Shown piece after piece: positions 9,760 to 17,968 of a stretch of 64,000 nucleotides of DNA (position 1 is the stretch's first letter; each line of letters begins with the position of its first letter). The notes beneath the pieces were generated by a model. It was not told the DNA's origin and did not search any database. It worked only from the letters and a program-made list of their open reading frames with translations. The stretch is from JABCPE02 sp963530295 (lineage in GTDB: Bacteria > Bacteroidota > Bacteroidia > Flavobacteriales > Weeksellaceae), in assembly GCA_963530295.1 (NCBI GenBank), contig CAUSCF010000005.1, positions 1 to 64,000 on the forward strand. The letters are read 5' to 3'. Position numbers and translations under genes: made by a program.

Positions 9760-9790
9760 TTTTGTTTTTTCAAAATAAATATTAACTTTG
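9760..9790 (+). promoter_or_regulatory. Promoter of the membrane protein-regulator pair
   Basis: TTTG at 9761-9764 and TAACTTTG at 9783-9790 are separated by 18 bp, a near-ideal Bacteroidetes promoter. The -7 box is embedded in the left arm of a palindrome (9784-9802), which places a likely repressor site on the RNA polymerase contact. It also shows that translation starts at the ATG at 9809, not at an upstream TTG inside this promoter. Confidence 0.8.
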
Positions 9791-9802
9791 CAATTCAAAG
9801 TT
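9784..9802. promoter_or_regulatory. Operator-like palindrome, copy 1
   Basis: AACTTTG-CAATT-CAAAGTT, a perfect 7-bp inverted repeat with a 5-bp spacer, followed by CTTT. An almost identical palindrome lies at 10749-10767 in front of the DUF4173-like gene. The winged-helix regulator encoded between them is the obvious candidate to bind both; this is inference. Confidence 0.65.
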
Positions 9803-9808
9803 CTTTTT

Positions 9809-10426
9809 ATGGATACTAAAAATTATCAAGAAGATTTATCTCACATTCGCTCTATTATGGAGAAAAGTTCCCGCTTCATTTCATTGAGTGGGCTTTCAGG
9901 AGTTTTTGTAGGGATTTTTGCTGTTTTGGGAGCGGTGTATGTGTTTTTCGCTTTTGAAAGGGAAGGGATTAGCTATTTTGATAGATATCCTAAATTTTAT
10001 GATTTTAATTTTATATCCGAGCTGATTTTAGTTGCCCTTGTAGTCCTTGTTTTTTCTTTGGCTGCGGCAGTTTTCTTCACAGTGAGAAAGAGTAAAAGAA
10101 AAGGACTTCCTATCTGGACTACATCTACTAAACTTCTGATAATCAATTTTTCTATTCCATTGGTTACTGGAGGGATTTTTTGTCTGGGGCTTATTTTTCA
10201 TCATTTTTATGCGTTTTTAGCTCCTTCTACATTGATTTTTTATGGATTGTCGCTTATCAATGCTTCTAAATACACTTATTCTGACATCAGATATTTAGGG
10301 ATTTGTGAGGTGATTTTAGGTTTGCTCTCATCATTTTTTTTGGGGTATGGATTGGTATTCTGGGCGTTAGGATTTGGGTTGTTGCATATTATTTACGGGC
10401 TTATTTTGTATAAAAAATATCAATAA
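9809..10426 (+). CDS. Integral membrane protein paired with a winged-helix regulator
   Basis: A 205-residue protein with a short cytoplasmic N-terminus and about five to six hydrophobic segments (first at FISLSGLSGVFVGIFAVLGAVYVFF, others near 80-100, 115-140, 145-160 and 170-200). I do not recognise a named family with certainty. Similar proteins sit beside HTH_34-type regulators in Bacteroidetes. The ATG at 9809 is chosen because the -7 promoter box ends at 9790, so an upstream in-frame TTG cannot be in the transcript. The regulator gene follows after 11 bases. Confidence 0.75.
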   Translation: MDTKNYQEDLSHIRSIMEKSSRFISLSGLSGVFVGIFAVLGAVYVFFAFEREGISYFDRYPKFYDFNFISELILVALVVLVFSLAAAVFFTVRKSKRKGLPIWTTSTKLLIINFSIPLVTGGIFCLGLIFHHFYAFLAPSTLIFYGLSLINASKYTYSDIRYLGICEVILGLLSSFFLGYGLVFWALGFGLLHIIYGLILYKKYQ

Positions 10427-10437
10427 TTTTAGTGAAA

Positions 10438-10728
10438 ATGTTTAATATCAATCAGCTCAATAGGGAATTTGAAAGTCGCGTAAGGCTGGGCATTATGTCC
10501 GTTCTTATTGTGAATGATTGGGTTGATTTCAGTGAAATGAAAAACCTTCTTAACATCACTGATGGTAACTTGGCGAGCCATAGCACTGCCCTTGAAAAAT
10601 CAGGATATATAGAGGTGAAAAAAGAATTCGTTGGCAAAAAACCGAAAACTTCCTATCGTGTTACACAATCGGGGAGAGAGGCTTTTAACCAGCATATCAA
10701 TACTTTGGAAAAATTATTGAAAAAATAA
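10438..10728 (+). CDS. Winged-helix transcriptional regulator (HTH_34 type)
   Basis: A 96-residue single-domain DNA-binding protein. The sequence RVRLGIMSVLIVNDWVDF, then LLNITDGNLASHSTALEKSG (helix-turn-helix and recognition helix, about residues 38-57) and YIEVKKEF...KTSYRVTQSGREAF (wing), fits the PF13601-type family of small MarR/ArsR-like regulators. The ATG at 10438 is used; a GTG two codons earlier is possible. It sits between two operator-like palindromes, one in the promoter of its own transcript and one before the next gene, which suggests autoregulation plus control of the DUF4173-like gene. Confidence 0.88.
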   Translation: MFNINQLNREFESRVRLGIMSVLIVNDWVDFSEMKNLLNITDGNLASHSTALEKSGYIEVKKEFVGKKPKTSYRVTQSGREAFNQHINTLEKLLKK

Positions 10729-10748
10729 TTATATTTTTTTTGCTTTCA

Positions 10749-10767
10749 AACTTTGAAATACAAAGTT
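10749..10767. promoter_or_regulatory. Operator-like palindrome, copy 2
   Basis: AACTTTG-AAATA-CAAAGTT, identical in both 7-bp arms to copy 1 at 9784-9802 and also followed by CTTT. It lies 33 bases before the start of the DUF4173-like membrane protein. No strict TAnnTTTG box is visible here, so the promoter it would control is less clear. Confidence 0.6.
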
Positions 10768-10799
10768 CTTTGAATAGTTAATTTTAATTTTTAAATATT

Positions 10800-12218
10800 A
10801 TGAAAACACATCATTTAATTATGCTGACTACAGCAGTAGCTACAGCGCTGTTTTACAGAGAATCTTTTGGCTTAAATGTCGGATTATTAGCCATTTTTCT
10901 CAGTGTTATTACTCTGGTAAAAACACATAAAAAAAGGAAAGATAGAGAGTTTTTTATCATTTTCGCGCTATCCATTTTGTCGGCTTTTGCTTTTATGTGG
11001 TATGGGGATTTCGTTTCGTTTTTGGCGGTTTCTTTTTCCTTGCTGCTGCTGAGATTTAAGTCAAAATATAGAAGGCTCAAAAGCATTCTGGCAGTCCCGA
11101 TAGCGACAATGAATAATATCGTTTTTCCGTATCGTTTCTTTGATTTTAATACATGGATTATCAGAGATGAAAACTCTAAATTTAATTTTAAATCCATCAT
11201 TATTCTAGTGATTCCAATCCTGTTTTTCTTGTTCTTTTTCTGGATTTATAGTATGGGAAGTTCCATATTTTCAGAGGTTTATCTTTATGAATTGGACATT
11301 GATAGCTGGTTTTTCGTAGTGGCTGCTTTGGCATTTTATTTTTCGTTTGGTTATTGGAATTTTTCAGGGGCAAAATTTTTCTTGCGACGAAACCAATTTC
11401 TACAAAATGAATTTTCAGAAAGAGTTAAAAATCAGAAATTTAAACCATTTTTGGAGTTTTTAGACCTTGATTCTGAAAGAAAAATAGGTGTGCTGACTTT
11501 TGTTCTGCTCAATCTTCTTTTGCTGGTTTTTATTTTAGTCTTTAATTATGAACAGTTTTTCCAAGTTGATACAAACAGGCTGGCAAACCTTTCTGCAGAC
11601 ACGCACAGCCGTGTAAATGTGGTTATTTTGTCCATTGTAATGGCGGTTCTGTTATTGATGCTTTACTTCAAATCTTATTTTAATTTTGATGATAAATCAT
11701 TGTTAATTAAAAAGTTAGCCAAAATGTGGATAGTTCTTAATTCTCTTCTTGTCCTTTCTGCCCTTATCAAAAACACAGAATACATCTACCACTGGGGGCT
11801 TACCTACAAAAGGCTGGGAGTTTATGCATTTCTCATTTTGTCTGTTATCGGTTTGATATTCACTTATTTAAAGATAGAGCACAGAAAAACCAATTTCTAT
11901 CTTTTTAACCAAATGATTTGGTATTTCTACGGAACACTTTTGCTTTGCAGCTTCGTAAACTGGGGGTATCTGGGGACAATTTATAATATAAAAGTTCAGA
12001 AAGTAAGTGATTTTGATGCTGTTTATGAATTTGATTTTAATGATTCTCTGCTTTTGGAATATTATCCTGATGAAATTTATTTCACTTATCGTTTTGATTA
12101 TGTTAAAAGTCAAAAAGATGAAAGATTTTTGTCCAAAGTGCTTTATTATCAATTTATTAACCTTCCTGATGAAAAACCAGTCTCAAGCATAGAATTATCC
12201 AATGAAAAACAAAACTAA
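10800..12218 (+). CDS. DUF4173-like multi-pass membrane protein
   Basis: A 472-residue inner-membrane protein with about ten to twelve hydrophobic segments. The N-terminal LFYRESFGLNVGLLAIFLS and later TADTHSRVNVVILSIVMAVLLLMLYFKS and HWGLTYKRLGVYAFLILSVIGLIFTY resemble DUF4173 proteins; I am fairly but not fully sure of the family number. No catalytic motif is recognised. A soluble C-terminal tail follows the last helix near residue 395. The preceding regulator gene and the palindrome at 10749-10767 suggest that it is the regulator's target. Confidence 0.75.
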   Translation: MKTHHLIMLTTAVATALFYRESFGLNVGLLAIFLSVITLVKTHKKRKDREFFIIFALSILSAFAFMWYGDFVSFLAVSFSLLLLRFKSKYRRLKSILAVPIATMNNIVFPYRFFDFNTWIIRDENSKFNFKSIIILVIPILFFLFFFWIYSMGSSIFSEVYLYELDIDSWFFVVAALAFYFSFGYWNFSGAKFFLRRNQFLQNEFSERVKNQKFKPFLEFLDLDSERKIGVLTFVLLNLLLLVFILVFNYEQFFQVDTNRLANLSADTHSRVNVVILSIVMAVLLLMLYFKSYFNFDDKSLLIKKLAKMWIVLNSLLVLSALIKNTEYIYHWGLTYKRLGVYAFLILSVIGLIFTYLKIEHRKTNFYLFNQMIWYFYGTLLLCSFVNWGYLGTIYNIKVQKVSDFDAVYEFDFNDSLLLEYYPDEIYFTYRFDYVKSQKDERFLSKVLYYQFINLPDEKPVSSIELSNEKQN

Positions 12219-12259
12219 AATCAATAATTTTTCGTAAATTAGCAGTAAAATTATAAGAA

Positions 12260-13786
12260 ATGTCAAAAAAAGTTTTACTCGCAATATTAGACGGCTGGGG
12301 ATTGGCTGAAAATCCCGAAGTATGTGCAATTACCAAGGCTCACACGCCATTTGTGGACAGCTGCTATCAGAAATATCCTCACACTCAGTTGCATGCATCA
12401 GGCTTGGAAGTGGGGCTTCCCGAAGGACAAATCGGTAATTCCGAAGTAGGACATATGAATTTGGGCGCGGGAAGGGTTGTCTATCAGAACCTTACGAGGC
12501 TGAATTTAGCTGTAAAAAATGGAACTTTGGGTAAAGAAAAACCTATCCAAGAGGCATTTTTACACGCACAGAAAAACAATAAAAATGTCCATCTCCTTGG
12601 GCTGTTGTCTGATGGAGGTGTTCATTCGCATATCACTCATTTAGAGGCTCTTCTGGATGAAGCCAAAGATTTAGGATTGAAAAATGTTTTCGTTCATGCC
12701 TTTACTGATGGGCGCGACTGTGACCCGCACAGAGGAAAGGTTTTTGTAAAAGAAATTCAGGAATATTTAGCTAAAACCACTGGAAAACTAGCCACAGTCA
12801 CAGGGCGTTTTTTTGCGATGGATAGAGACAAACGCTGGGAACGAGTAAAAAAAGCCTACGATGCCTTGGTCAATGGAGTGGGGGTAAAAACACAAAATGC
12901 GCTGGAAGCGGTGGAAAATTCTTACCAAAATAATGTTTTGGATGAATTTATCGAGCCGATTATTTTAACAGATGAAAACCAAAATCCTGTGGGAAATATT
13001 CAGGAAGGCGATGTGGTTATTTTCTACAATTTCCGTACGGACAGGGGTCGTGAACTTACAGAAGTTCTTTCGCAAAAGGATTTTCCAGAATTTGGAATGA
13101 AAAAACTGAATCTCTATTTTGTGACAATGACCAACTACGACAGAGATTTTGAAAATATTAAAATCGTCTATGATGAAGAAATTATCCACGAAACTCTAGG
13201 GGAAGTTTTGGAGAGAGAAGGAAAATCCCAGATCAGAATCGCTGAAACCGAAAAATATCCTCATGTGACATTCTTCTTTTCAGGAGGGCGCGAAACCGAG
13301 TTTGAAAACGAAAAAAGAATACTCTGCCCAAGCCCTAGAGATGTGAAAACTTATGATTTAAAGCCAGAAATGGCAGCTTTTGATATTCGTAATGCCATCA
13401 TTCCAGAATTGCAGAAACAGACAGCAGATTTTGTTTGCTTAAATTTTGCTAACCCTGATATGGTGGGGCACACAGGCGTTTTCGATGCAGTGGTAAAAGC
13501 CTGCGAAGTGGTGGATGAATGTATAAAAGATGTCGCAAATACAGCCTATGAAAACGGCTACACGGTGCTTATCCTCGCTGACCATGGAAATTCCGACTAT
13601 ATGATAAACGAGGATGGCTCGCCTAATACCAACCACACTACCAGCCTAGTTCCTCTGATTGTCATGGATAAAGACAAAACATGGCAGCTCAAAAGAGGAA
13701 AATTGGGCGATGTAGCACCTACCATTCTCCACATTATGGGAATAAAAATTCCTGAAAAAATGACAGGAGAGGTATTGGTTTCATAA
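12260..13786 (+). CDS. gpmI: 2,3-bisphosphoglycerate-independent phosphoglycerate mutase
   Basis: A 508-residue alkaline-phosphatase-superfamily enzyme that interconverts 3- and 2-phosphoglycerate in glycolysis and gluconeogenesis. The metal ligand D11 is in LDGWG, the phosphoserine nucleophile is S61 in GNSEVGH, and the other metal-binding motifs NPDMVGHTG (near 397) and ADHGNSDYM (near 439) are present. Length is normal. No cofactor-dependent mutase is seen in the window. The next gene has its own -7 box, so gpmI is probably transcribed alone. Confidence 0.98.
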   Translation: MSKKVLLAILDGWGLAENPEVCAITKAHTPFVDSCYQKYPHTQLHASGLEVGLPEGQIGNSEVGHMNLGAGRVVYQNLTRLNLAVKNGTLGKEKPIQEAFLHAQKNNKNVHLLGLLSDGGVHSHITHLEALLDEAKDLGLKNVFVHAFTDGRDCDPHRGKVFVKEIQEYLAKTTGKLATVTGRFFAMDRDKRWERVKKAYDALVNGVGVKTQNALEAVENSYQNNVLDEFIEPIILTDENQNPVGNIQEGDVVIFYNFRTDRGRELTEVLSQKDFPEFGMKKLNLYFVTMTNYDRDFENIKIVYDEEIIHETLGEVLEREGKSQIRIAETEKYPHVTFFFSGGRETEFENEKRILCPSPRDVKTYDLKPEMAAFDIRNAIIPELQKQTADFVCLNFANPDMVGHTGVFDAVVKACEVVDECIKDVANTAYENGYTVLILADHGNSDYMINEDGSPNTNHTTSLVPLIVMDKDKTWQLKRGKLGDVAPTILHIMGIKIPEKMTGEVLVS

Positions 13787-13793
13787 AATTTCT

Positions 13794-13801
13794 TACCTTT
13801 G
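13794..13801 (+). promoter_or_regulatory. -7 promoter element before the 169-residue gene
   Basis: TACCTTTG matches TAnnTTTG and lies 22 bases before the ATG at 13823. Confidence 0.6.
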
Positions 13802-13822
13802 CACACTTTTGATTTTTAAAAA

Positions 13823-14332
13823 ATGAGCAATTTAGATAACCTACTGCCTTACGGTTTTGCTTTAATCGTGGCAGTTCCTTTTGTGATATTGCTGAGACAG
13901 TTTGTGTTTCAGTTCATTAAGTTGAAAAACAAAGAATTGAGCATTATTTCAGGGAAATCCAATGCACAGATAAGATTGCAGGCATATGAAAGAATGACTT
14001 TGTTTTTGGAAAGAATGAAGCCTTCTAACTTGGTTCAGAAGTTTGACAAGGAATTGACTGCTGTGGAATTTGTGTTTTTGGTGGAAAAAAATATTATGGA
14101 AGAATTTGAGTATAACGCTTCACAACAGCTTTATATCAGTCAAGATTCTTGGAATAATATTTTAAATTCTAAAAATAATGTTCTTCAGCTTCTCCACAAG
14201 ACTTTGGAAAACAGCCCAAATGTTTCTTTGCAGGAGTTTAAAACTCTGTTTTTGATGGGTTATTTGGATGGCGAGGATTATATCTCGGATACTATTCAAA
14301 ACCTTAGAAATGAAATAAGTAGAATAATTTAA
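13823..14332 (+). CDS. Membrane-anchored protein of unknown function
   Basis: A 169-residue protein with one N-terminal hydrophobic helix (LLPYGFALIVAVPFVILLRQFVF, about residues 7-30), then a charged, mostly helical cytoplasmic part containing QAYERMTLFLERMKPSNLVQKF. I recognise it only as a conserved flavobacterial hypothetical. No catalytic residues stand out. It has its own promoter and ends 16 bases before ppa, so the two may be one transcript. Confidence 0.75.
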   Translation: MSNLDNLLPYGFALIVAVPFVILLRQFVFQFIKLKNKELSIISGKSNAQIRLQAYERMTLFLERMKPSNLVQKFDKELTAVEFVFLVEKNIMEEFEYNASQQLYISQDSWNNILNSKNNVLQLLHKTLENSPNVSLQEFKTLFLMGYLDGEDYISDTIQNLRNEISRII

Positions 14333-14348
14333 AAATAAATATAGTATA

Positions 14349-14960
14349 ATGATTCCAACTTTTAAAGCACATCCTTGGCATGGAATTTCAGCTGGGGAAA
14401 AAGCACCAGATGTAGTTAATGTTTTTGTGGAAATAGTTCCATCAGATACTATTAAATATGAAATCGATAAAGAAAGCGGACATCTAAAAGTAGACAGACC
14501 GCAGAAATTTTCTAATATAATTCCTGCTCTATATGGCTTTGTTCCAAGAACTTACTGCGATGAGAGAGTAAAGGAACTTGCAGTGAAAAGAGGCGCTTCA
14601 GACATCACGGAAGGAGACCACGATCCACTAGATATCTGCGTACTGAGCAGCCACAATGTTCCTGTTGGTGGTATTTTGCTGGAAGCAGTGCCAATCGGTG
14701 GATTCAAGATGATAGACAAAGGCGAGGCTGATGATAAAATTGTAGCGGTATTAGTAGGTGACCAGTCTTATGGACATATCAAAGATATTTCAGAACTTCC
14801 TAAGGCTGAAGTAGATAGACTAATGCACTATTTCTTAACTTATAAAAATCTTCCTGGTGAGCCTGTGGCATGCAGAATAGACGAAGTCTATGATGCAAAA
14901 CACGCAAAAGAAGTTATCAAAGCATCTCAAGAAGATTATCAAGAGAAATATAAAGGATAA
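14349..14960 (+). CDS. ppa: Inorganic pyrophosphatase (family I)
   Basis: A 203-residue soluble pyrophosphatase that hydrolyses PPi to phosphate, pulling biosynthetic reactions forward. The family signature D-H-D-P-L-D-I is at residues 90-96 with the metal-binding aspartates D90, D92 and D95. Further conserved segments are YGFVPRTYC (62-70) and GDQSYGHIKDI. Length fits the soluble type rather than the membrane H+-PPase. It probably shares the promoter at 13794-13801 and is followed by a hairpin terminator. Confidence 0.96.
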   Translation: MIPTFKAHPWHGISAGEKAPDVVNVFVEIVPSDTIKYEIDKESGHLKVDRPQKFSNIIPALYGFVPRTYCDERVKELAVKRGASDITEGDHDPLDICVLSSHNVPVGGILLEAVPIGGFKMIDKGEADDKIVAVLVGDQSYGHIKDISELPKAEVDRLMHYFLTYKNLPGEPVACRIDEVYDAKHAKEVIKASQEDYQEKYKG

Positions 14961-14967
14961 AATAATG

Positions 14968-15005
14968 AAAAATTACTTGGAAAAACTTTCTGAGTAATTT
15001 TTTTA
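14968..15005 (+). terminator. Terminator after ppa
   Basis: AAATTACT and AGTAATTT arms (14970-14977 and 14993-15000) followed by a T run. Confidence 0.7.
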
Positions 15006-15055
15006 TTTTTTAATATAAATATTTTGTAAATTGGCTTCCTTAATAAAAAAATAAA

Positions 15056-16828
15056 ATGACTACAATAGAGAAAATTTCAAAACTTCGTCAGAAGATGCAG
15101 GAGAAAGGTATCAATGCATTTATTGTCTTTTCTGCAGACCCACATATGAGTGAATATCTACCCGAAGAATGGCAGGAACGCACTTGGCTTTCAGGTTTTA
15201 CAGGTTCGGCTGGTTTTTTGGTGGTAACTAATGAAAAAGCGGCTCTTTGGACAGATGGAAGATATTTCGTTCAGGCAGTACAGGAGCTGGAAAACACGGG
15301 AATAGAACTGATGAAAGACGGCATAGAGGGCACTCCGAACTACATAGACTGGATAATCTCTCAAACGCCTGAAAATGGAAAAGTAGCCGTAAATGCCTTG
15401 GCGACATCTCATCTAAATTGGGAAAGTCTAGAGCAAAAATTGTCTGCAAAAAAAATCCAACTTGTCAATGAACCTTTATTAAAGGATATCTGGACAGATA
15501 GAGGCGAACCTTCTAAAAATGAAATCTTTGTTCATCCTCTGAAATGGGCAGGTCAGTCTGTCGTAGAAAAACTAAACGCCATCCGTGCGAAAATGCAGGA
15601 AAAAGGAGCTTCATTACATGTTATTTCAAGTCTTGATGATGTGGCTTGGACACTAAATTTACGAGGAAGCGATGTGGACTGCAACCCTGTATTTCTTGGT
15701 TATATCCTCGTAACAGAGGATGGAGAGGCTACGCTCTTTGTAGATGTAGAAAAACTCAATGATGAAGCAAAAAAACAAATGCAAGAGGCTGAAGTAAGCG
15801 TAGTTCCTTACTATGAATTTTTCTCTTATTTAGGTCAATTAAAAAATGAAAAAGTTTTAATTTCACCAAATTGTAACCAAGCGGTTTTCAATGCTTTAAA
15901 GGATAAAAACACTTTCATTCTGTCTGCTGTTCCTGGCAATCTGATGAAAGCCATTAAAAACGAAACCGAATTGGAAGGTTTCCGCACGGTGATGGTTCGT
16001 GATGGTGTAGCGATGGTGAGATTCCTCCATTGGTTAAAAAACAATGTAGGAAAAGAACCTATGACAGAATATTCCATTGGGAAAAAACTGAGAGATTTCC
16101 GTGCTGAGGGCGAAAATTTTGTGGGCGAAAGTTTCGGCAGTATCATCGGTTATAAAGGAAATGGCGCTATCGTGCATTATTCCGCAAAAAGTGAAGGAAG
16201 TAAGGAAGTTACCAACGAGGGTAGCGTTCTTGTAGATTCTGGAGGTCAATATTTAGAAGGAACTACCGACATTACCAGAACGCTGGCTTTGGGTAAAGTA
16301 TCAGCAGAATTTGTGAAAGACTGCACTTTGGTTCTGAAAGGGATGATTAACCTTTCTTTGGCTCAGTTCCCGAAAGGCACAAGAGGTGTCCAGCTGGATG
16401 CTATCGCTCGTCTTCCGCTTTGGAAAGAGGGCAAAGACTATGCACATGGAACAGGACATGGCGTGGGAAGTTTCATGAATGTGCATGAAGGTCCTCAGAA
16501 TATCCGAAAAGACATGAATCCACAGGAGCTTTTAGCAGGAATGGTATGTTCTAACGAACCAGGGTTTTATCTTGAAAATCAATATGGTATCCGCCATGAG
16601 AATTTAGTGGCAGTTAAGGAACTAAGAACCACAGAATACGGCACTTTCTATGGTTTTGAAACCCTTACACTTTGTCCGTTTTTCAAAGATGTGATAGATG
16701 CAGAATTACTTACCAAACCAGAAAAAGAATGGCTGAACGCCTACCACAAGACCTGCGAGGAGAAATTGGCTCCGCACTTGTCAAGTGAGGTCAAAGAATG
16801 GTTCTTAGAATTAGTAAAACCAATATAA
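15056..16828 (+). CDS. Xaa-Pro aminopeptidase (M24B family)
   Basis: A 590-residue three-domain aminopeptidase P: two creatinase-like N-terminal domains (about 1-305) and a C-terminal pita-bread catalytic domain. Dinuclear metal ligands are visible as DSGGQYLEGTTDITRT (Asp near 393 and 404), HGTGHGVGSFMNVHEGP (His near 467), NEPGFY (Glu near 501) and RHENL (Glu near 514). It removes N-terminal residues preceding proline. Length matches the long eukaryote-like PepP form common in Bacteroidetes. There is no signal peptide, so it is cytoplasmic. A terminator hairpin follows at 16832-16870. Confidence 0.95.
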   Translation: MTTIEKISKLRQKMQEKGINAFIVFSADPHMSEYLPEEWQERTWLSGFTGSAGFLVVTNEKAALWTDGRYFVQAVQELENTGIELMKDGIEGTPNYIDWIISQTPENGKVAVNALATSHLNWESLEQKLSAKKIQLVNEPLLKDIWTDRGEPSKNEIFVHPLKWAGQSVVEKLNAIRAKMQEKGASLHVISSLDDVAWTLNLRGSDVDCNPVFLGYILVTEDGEATLFVDVEKLNDEAKKQMQEAEVSVVPYYEFFSYLGQLKNEKVLISPNCNQAVFNALKDKNTFILSAVPGNLMKAIKNETELEGFRTVMVRDGVAMVRFLHWLKNNVGKEPMTEYSIGKKLRDFRAEGENFVGESFGSIIGYKGNGAIVHYSAKSEGSKEVTNEGSVLVDSGGQYLEGTTDITRTLALGKVSAEFVKDCTLVLKGMINLSLAQFPKGTRGVQLDAIARLPLWKEGKDYAHGTGHGVGSFMNVHEGPQNIRKDMNPQELLAGMVCSNEPGFYLENQYGIRHENLVAVKELRTTEYGTFYGFETLTLCPFFKDVIDAELLTKPEKEWLNAYHKTCEEKLAPHLSSEVKEWFLELVKPI

Positions 16829-16831
16829 AAT

Positions 16832-16870
16832 AAAAATCTCTTTTCCTGCTCAATGGAAAGGGGATTTTTT
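16832..16870 (+). terminator. Terminator after the aminopeptidase gene
   Basis: Arms AAATCTCTTTTCC and GGAAAGGGGATTT around TGCTCAAT, then a T run. Confidence 0.75.
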
Positions 16871-16882
16871 CATCTAAATTAC

Positions 16883-16890
16883 TACCTTTG
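16883..16890 (+). promoter_or_regulatory. -7 promoter element of mvaD
   Basis: TACCTTTG matches TAnnTTTG, 20 bases before the mvaD ATG. Confidence 0.6.
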
Positions 16891-16910
16891 TGAGGTAAAA
16901 TATTATAATA

Positions 16911-17957
16911 ATGCCACAGCAGTTTTTAGGAAATAAAGAATTTTTAATGAGAGATATAGAGGTTTTTGCGAGTTGTCCCAGTAATATTGCCCTCATTAAA
17001 TATTGGGGAAAATATGAAAGGCAGATTCCTGCAAATCCCAGCATCAGTTTTACACTTAGTAATTGTAAAACAGAGACTAAAATGATTTTTAGATCAGGTG
17101 AAAAATTTTCAGTCAAAACCTTTTTGGCTGGAAAAGAAGAAACCAAATTTTCAGAGAAAATAGAAAAATATTTCCGAAACATAGAAAAATATCTTCCTTG
17201 GATTTTGCAGGGGAGTTTTGTCATTGAGACCGAAAATACTTTCCCGCATAGTTCTGGAATTGCCAGTTCTGCATCAGGTTTTGGGGCTATAGCTAAATGT
17301 CTTATGGAGATGGATAAAGCGTTTTCTGGGAAAGATTTTTTTGATGTCAAAAAAGCCTCATTTTTGGCTCGTCTGGGCAGCGGGAGTGCCTGCCGAAGTG
17401 TTTATGATGGGCTGGTAGTCTGGGGCGAGGTGAATGAAGTGGAGGGGAGTTCAGACCTGTATGCTGTGAAGTATCCTGATGAGGAAATCCACCCAATATT
17501 TAGAGATTTTAATGATTATGTTCTGCTGATTCACGAAGGGCAAAAGTCTGTAAGTTCCACCGTAGGGCATGGGCTGATGAATACCAATCCCTATGCAGAA
17601 CGCCGTTTTCAAGAGGCGAGAGAGAACTTTGTTCCGATCAAAGAAATACTAAAATCAGGTGATTTAGAAGCTTTTATGAAATTGGTGGAGCATGAGGCAC
17701 TTACACTTCATGCAATGATGATGATGAGTGAGCCTGCTTTTATTCTGATGCAGACAGGGACTTTGCAGGTTATCAATAAAGTTTGGGAATTTAGAAAGGA
17801 AACCAATCTGCCTCTTTTCTTTACTTTGGATGCGGGAGCGAATGCACATCTACTTTTTCCAAGCGAAAAAAAGGCGGAAATCTCTAATTTCATAGAAACA
17901 GAACTTTTACAATACACGCAGAATGGCGGAATTGTAAGGGATTTCATGAAATTTTAA
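16911..17957 (+). CDS. mvaD: Diphosphomevalonate decarboxylase
   Basis: A 348-residue GHMP-superfamily enzyme that converts mevalonate diphosphate to isopentenyl diphosphate, the last step of the mevalonate route. Diagnostic segments: ASCPSNIALIKYWGK (about 21-35), the phosphate-binding PHSSGIASSASGFGA loop (about 111-125) and GSGSACRSVYDGLVVW. Its presence indicates a mevalonate rather than a DXP route, as in many flavobacteria. The ATG at 16911 follows the promoter by 20 bases; a second Met at codon 13 is an alternative start. The following membrane-protein gene begins 11 bases after the stop. Confidence 0.96.
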   Translation: MPQQFLGNKEFLMRDIEVFASCPSNIALIKYWGKYERQIPANPSISFTLSNCKTETKMIFRSGEKFSVKTFLAGKEETKFSEKIEKYFRNIEKYLPWILQGSFVIETENTFPHSSGIASSASGFGAIAKCLMEMDKAFSGKDFFDVKKASFLARLGSGSACRSVYDGLVVWGEVNEVEGSSDLYAVKYPDEEIHPIFRDFNDYVLLIHEGQKSVSSTVGHGLMNTNPYAERRFQEARENFVPIKEILKSGDLEAFMKLVEHEALTLHAMMMMSEPAFILMQTGTLQVINKVWEFRKETNLPLFFTLDAGANAHLLFPSEKKAEISNFIETELLQYTQNGGIVRDFMKF

Positions 17958-17968
17958 TCCAAAATAAT

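Noticed and set aside
9788..9811. TTG start seven codons before the membrane-protein ATG
   Set aside because: The TTG is part of the TAACTTTG promoter box, so it cannot be in the transcript.
12007..12192. 61-codon hydrophobic frame within the DUF4173-like gene
   Set aside because: It is an out-of-frame shadow with low-complexity sequence and no start context of its own.
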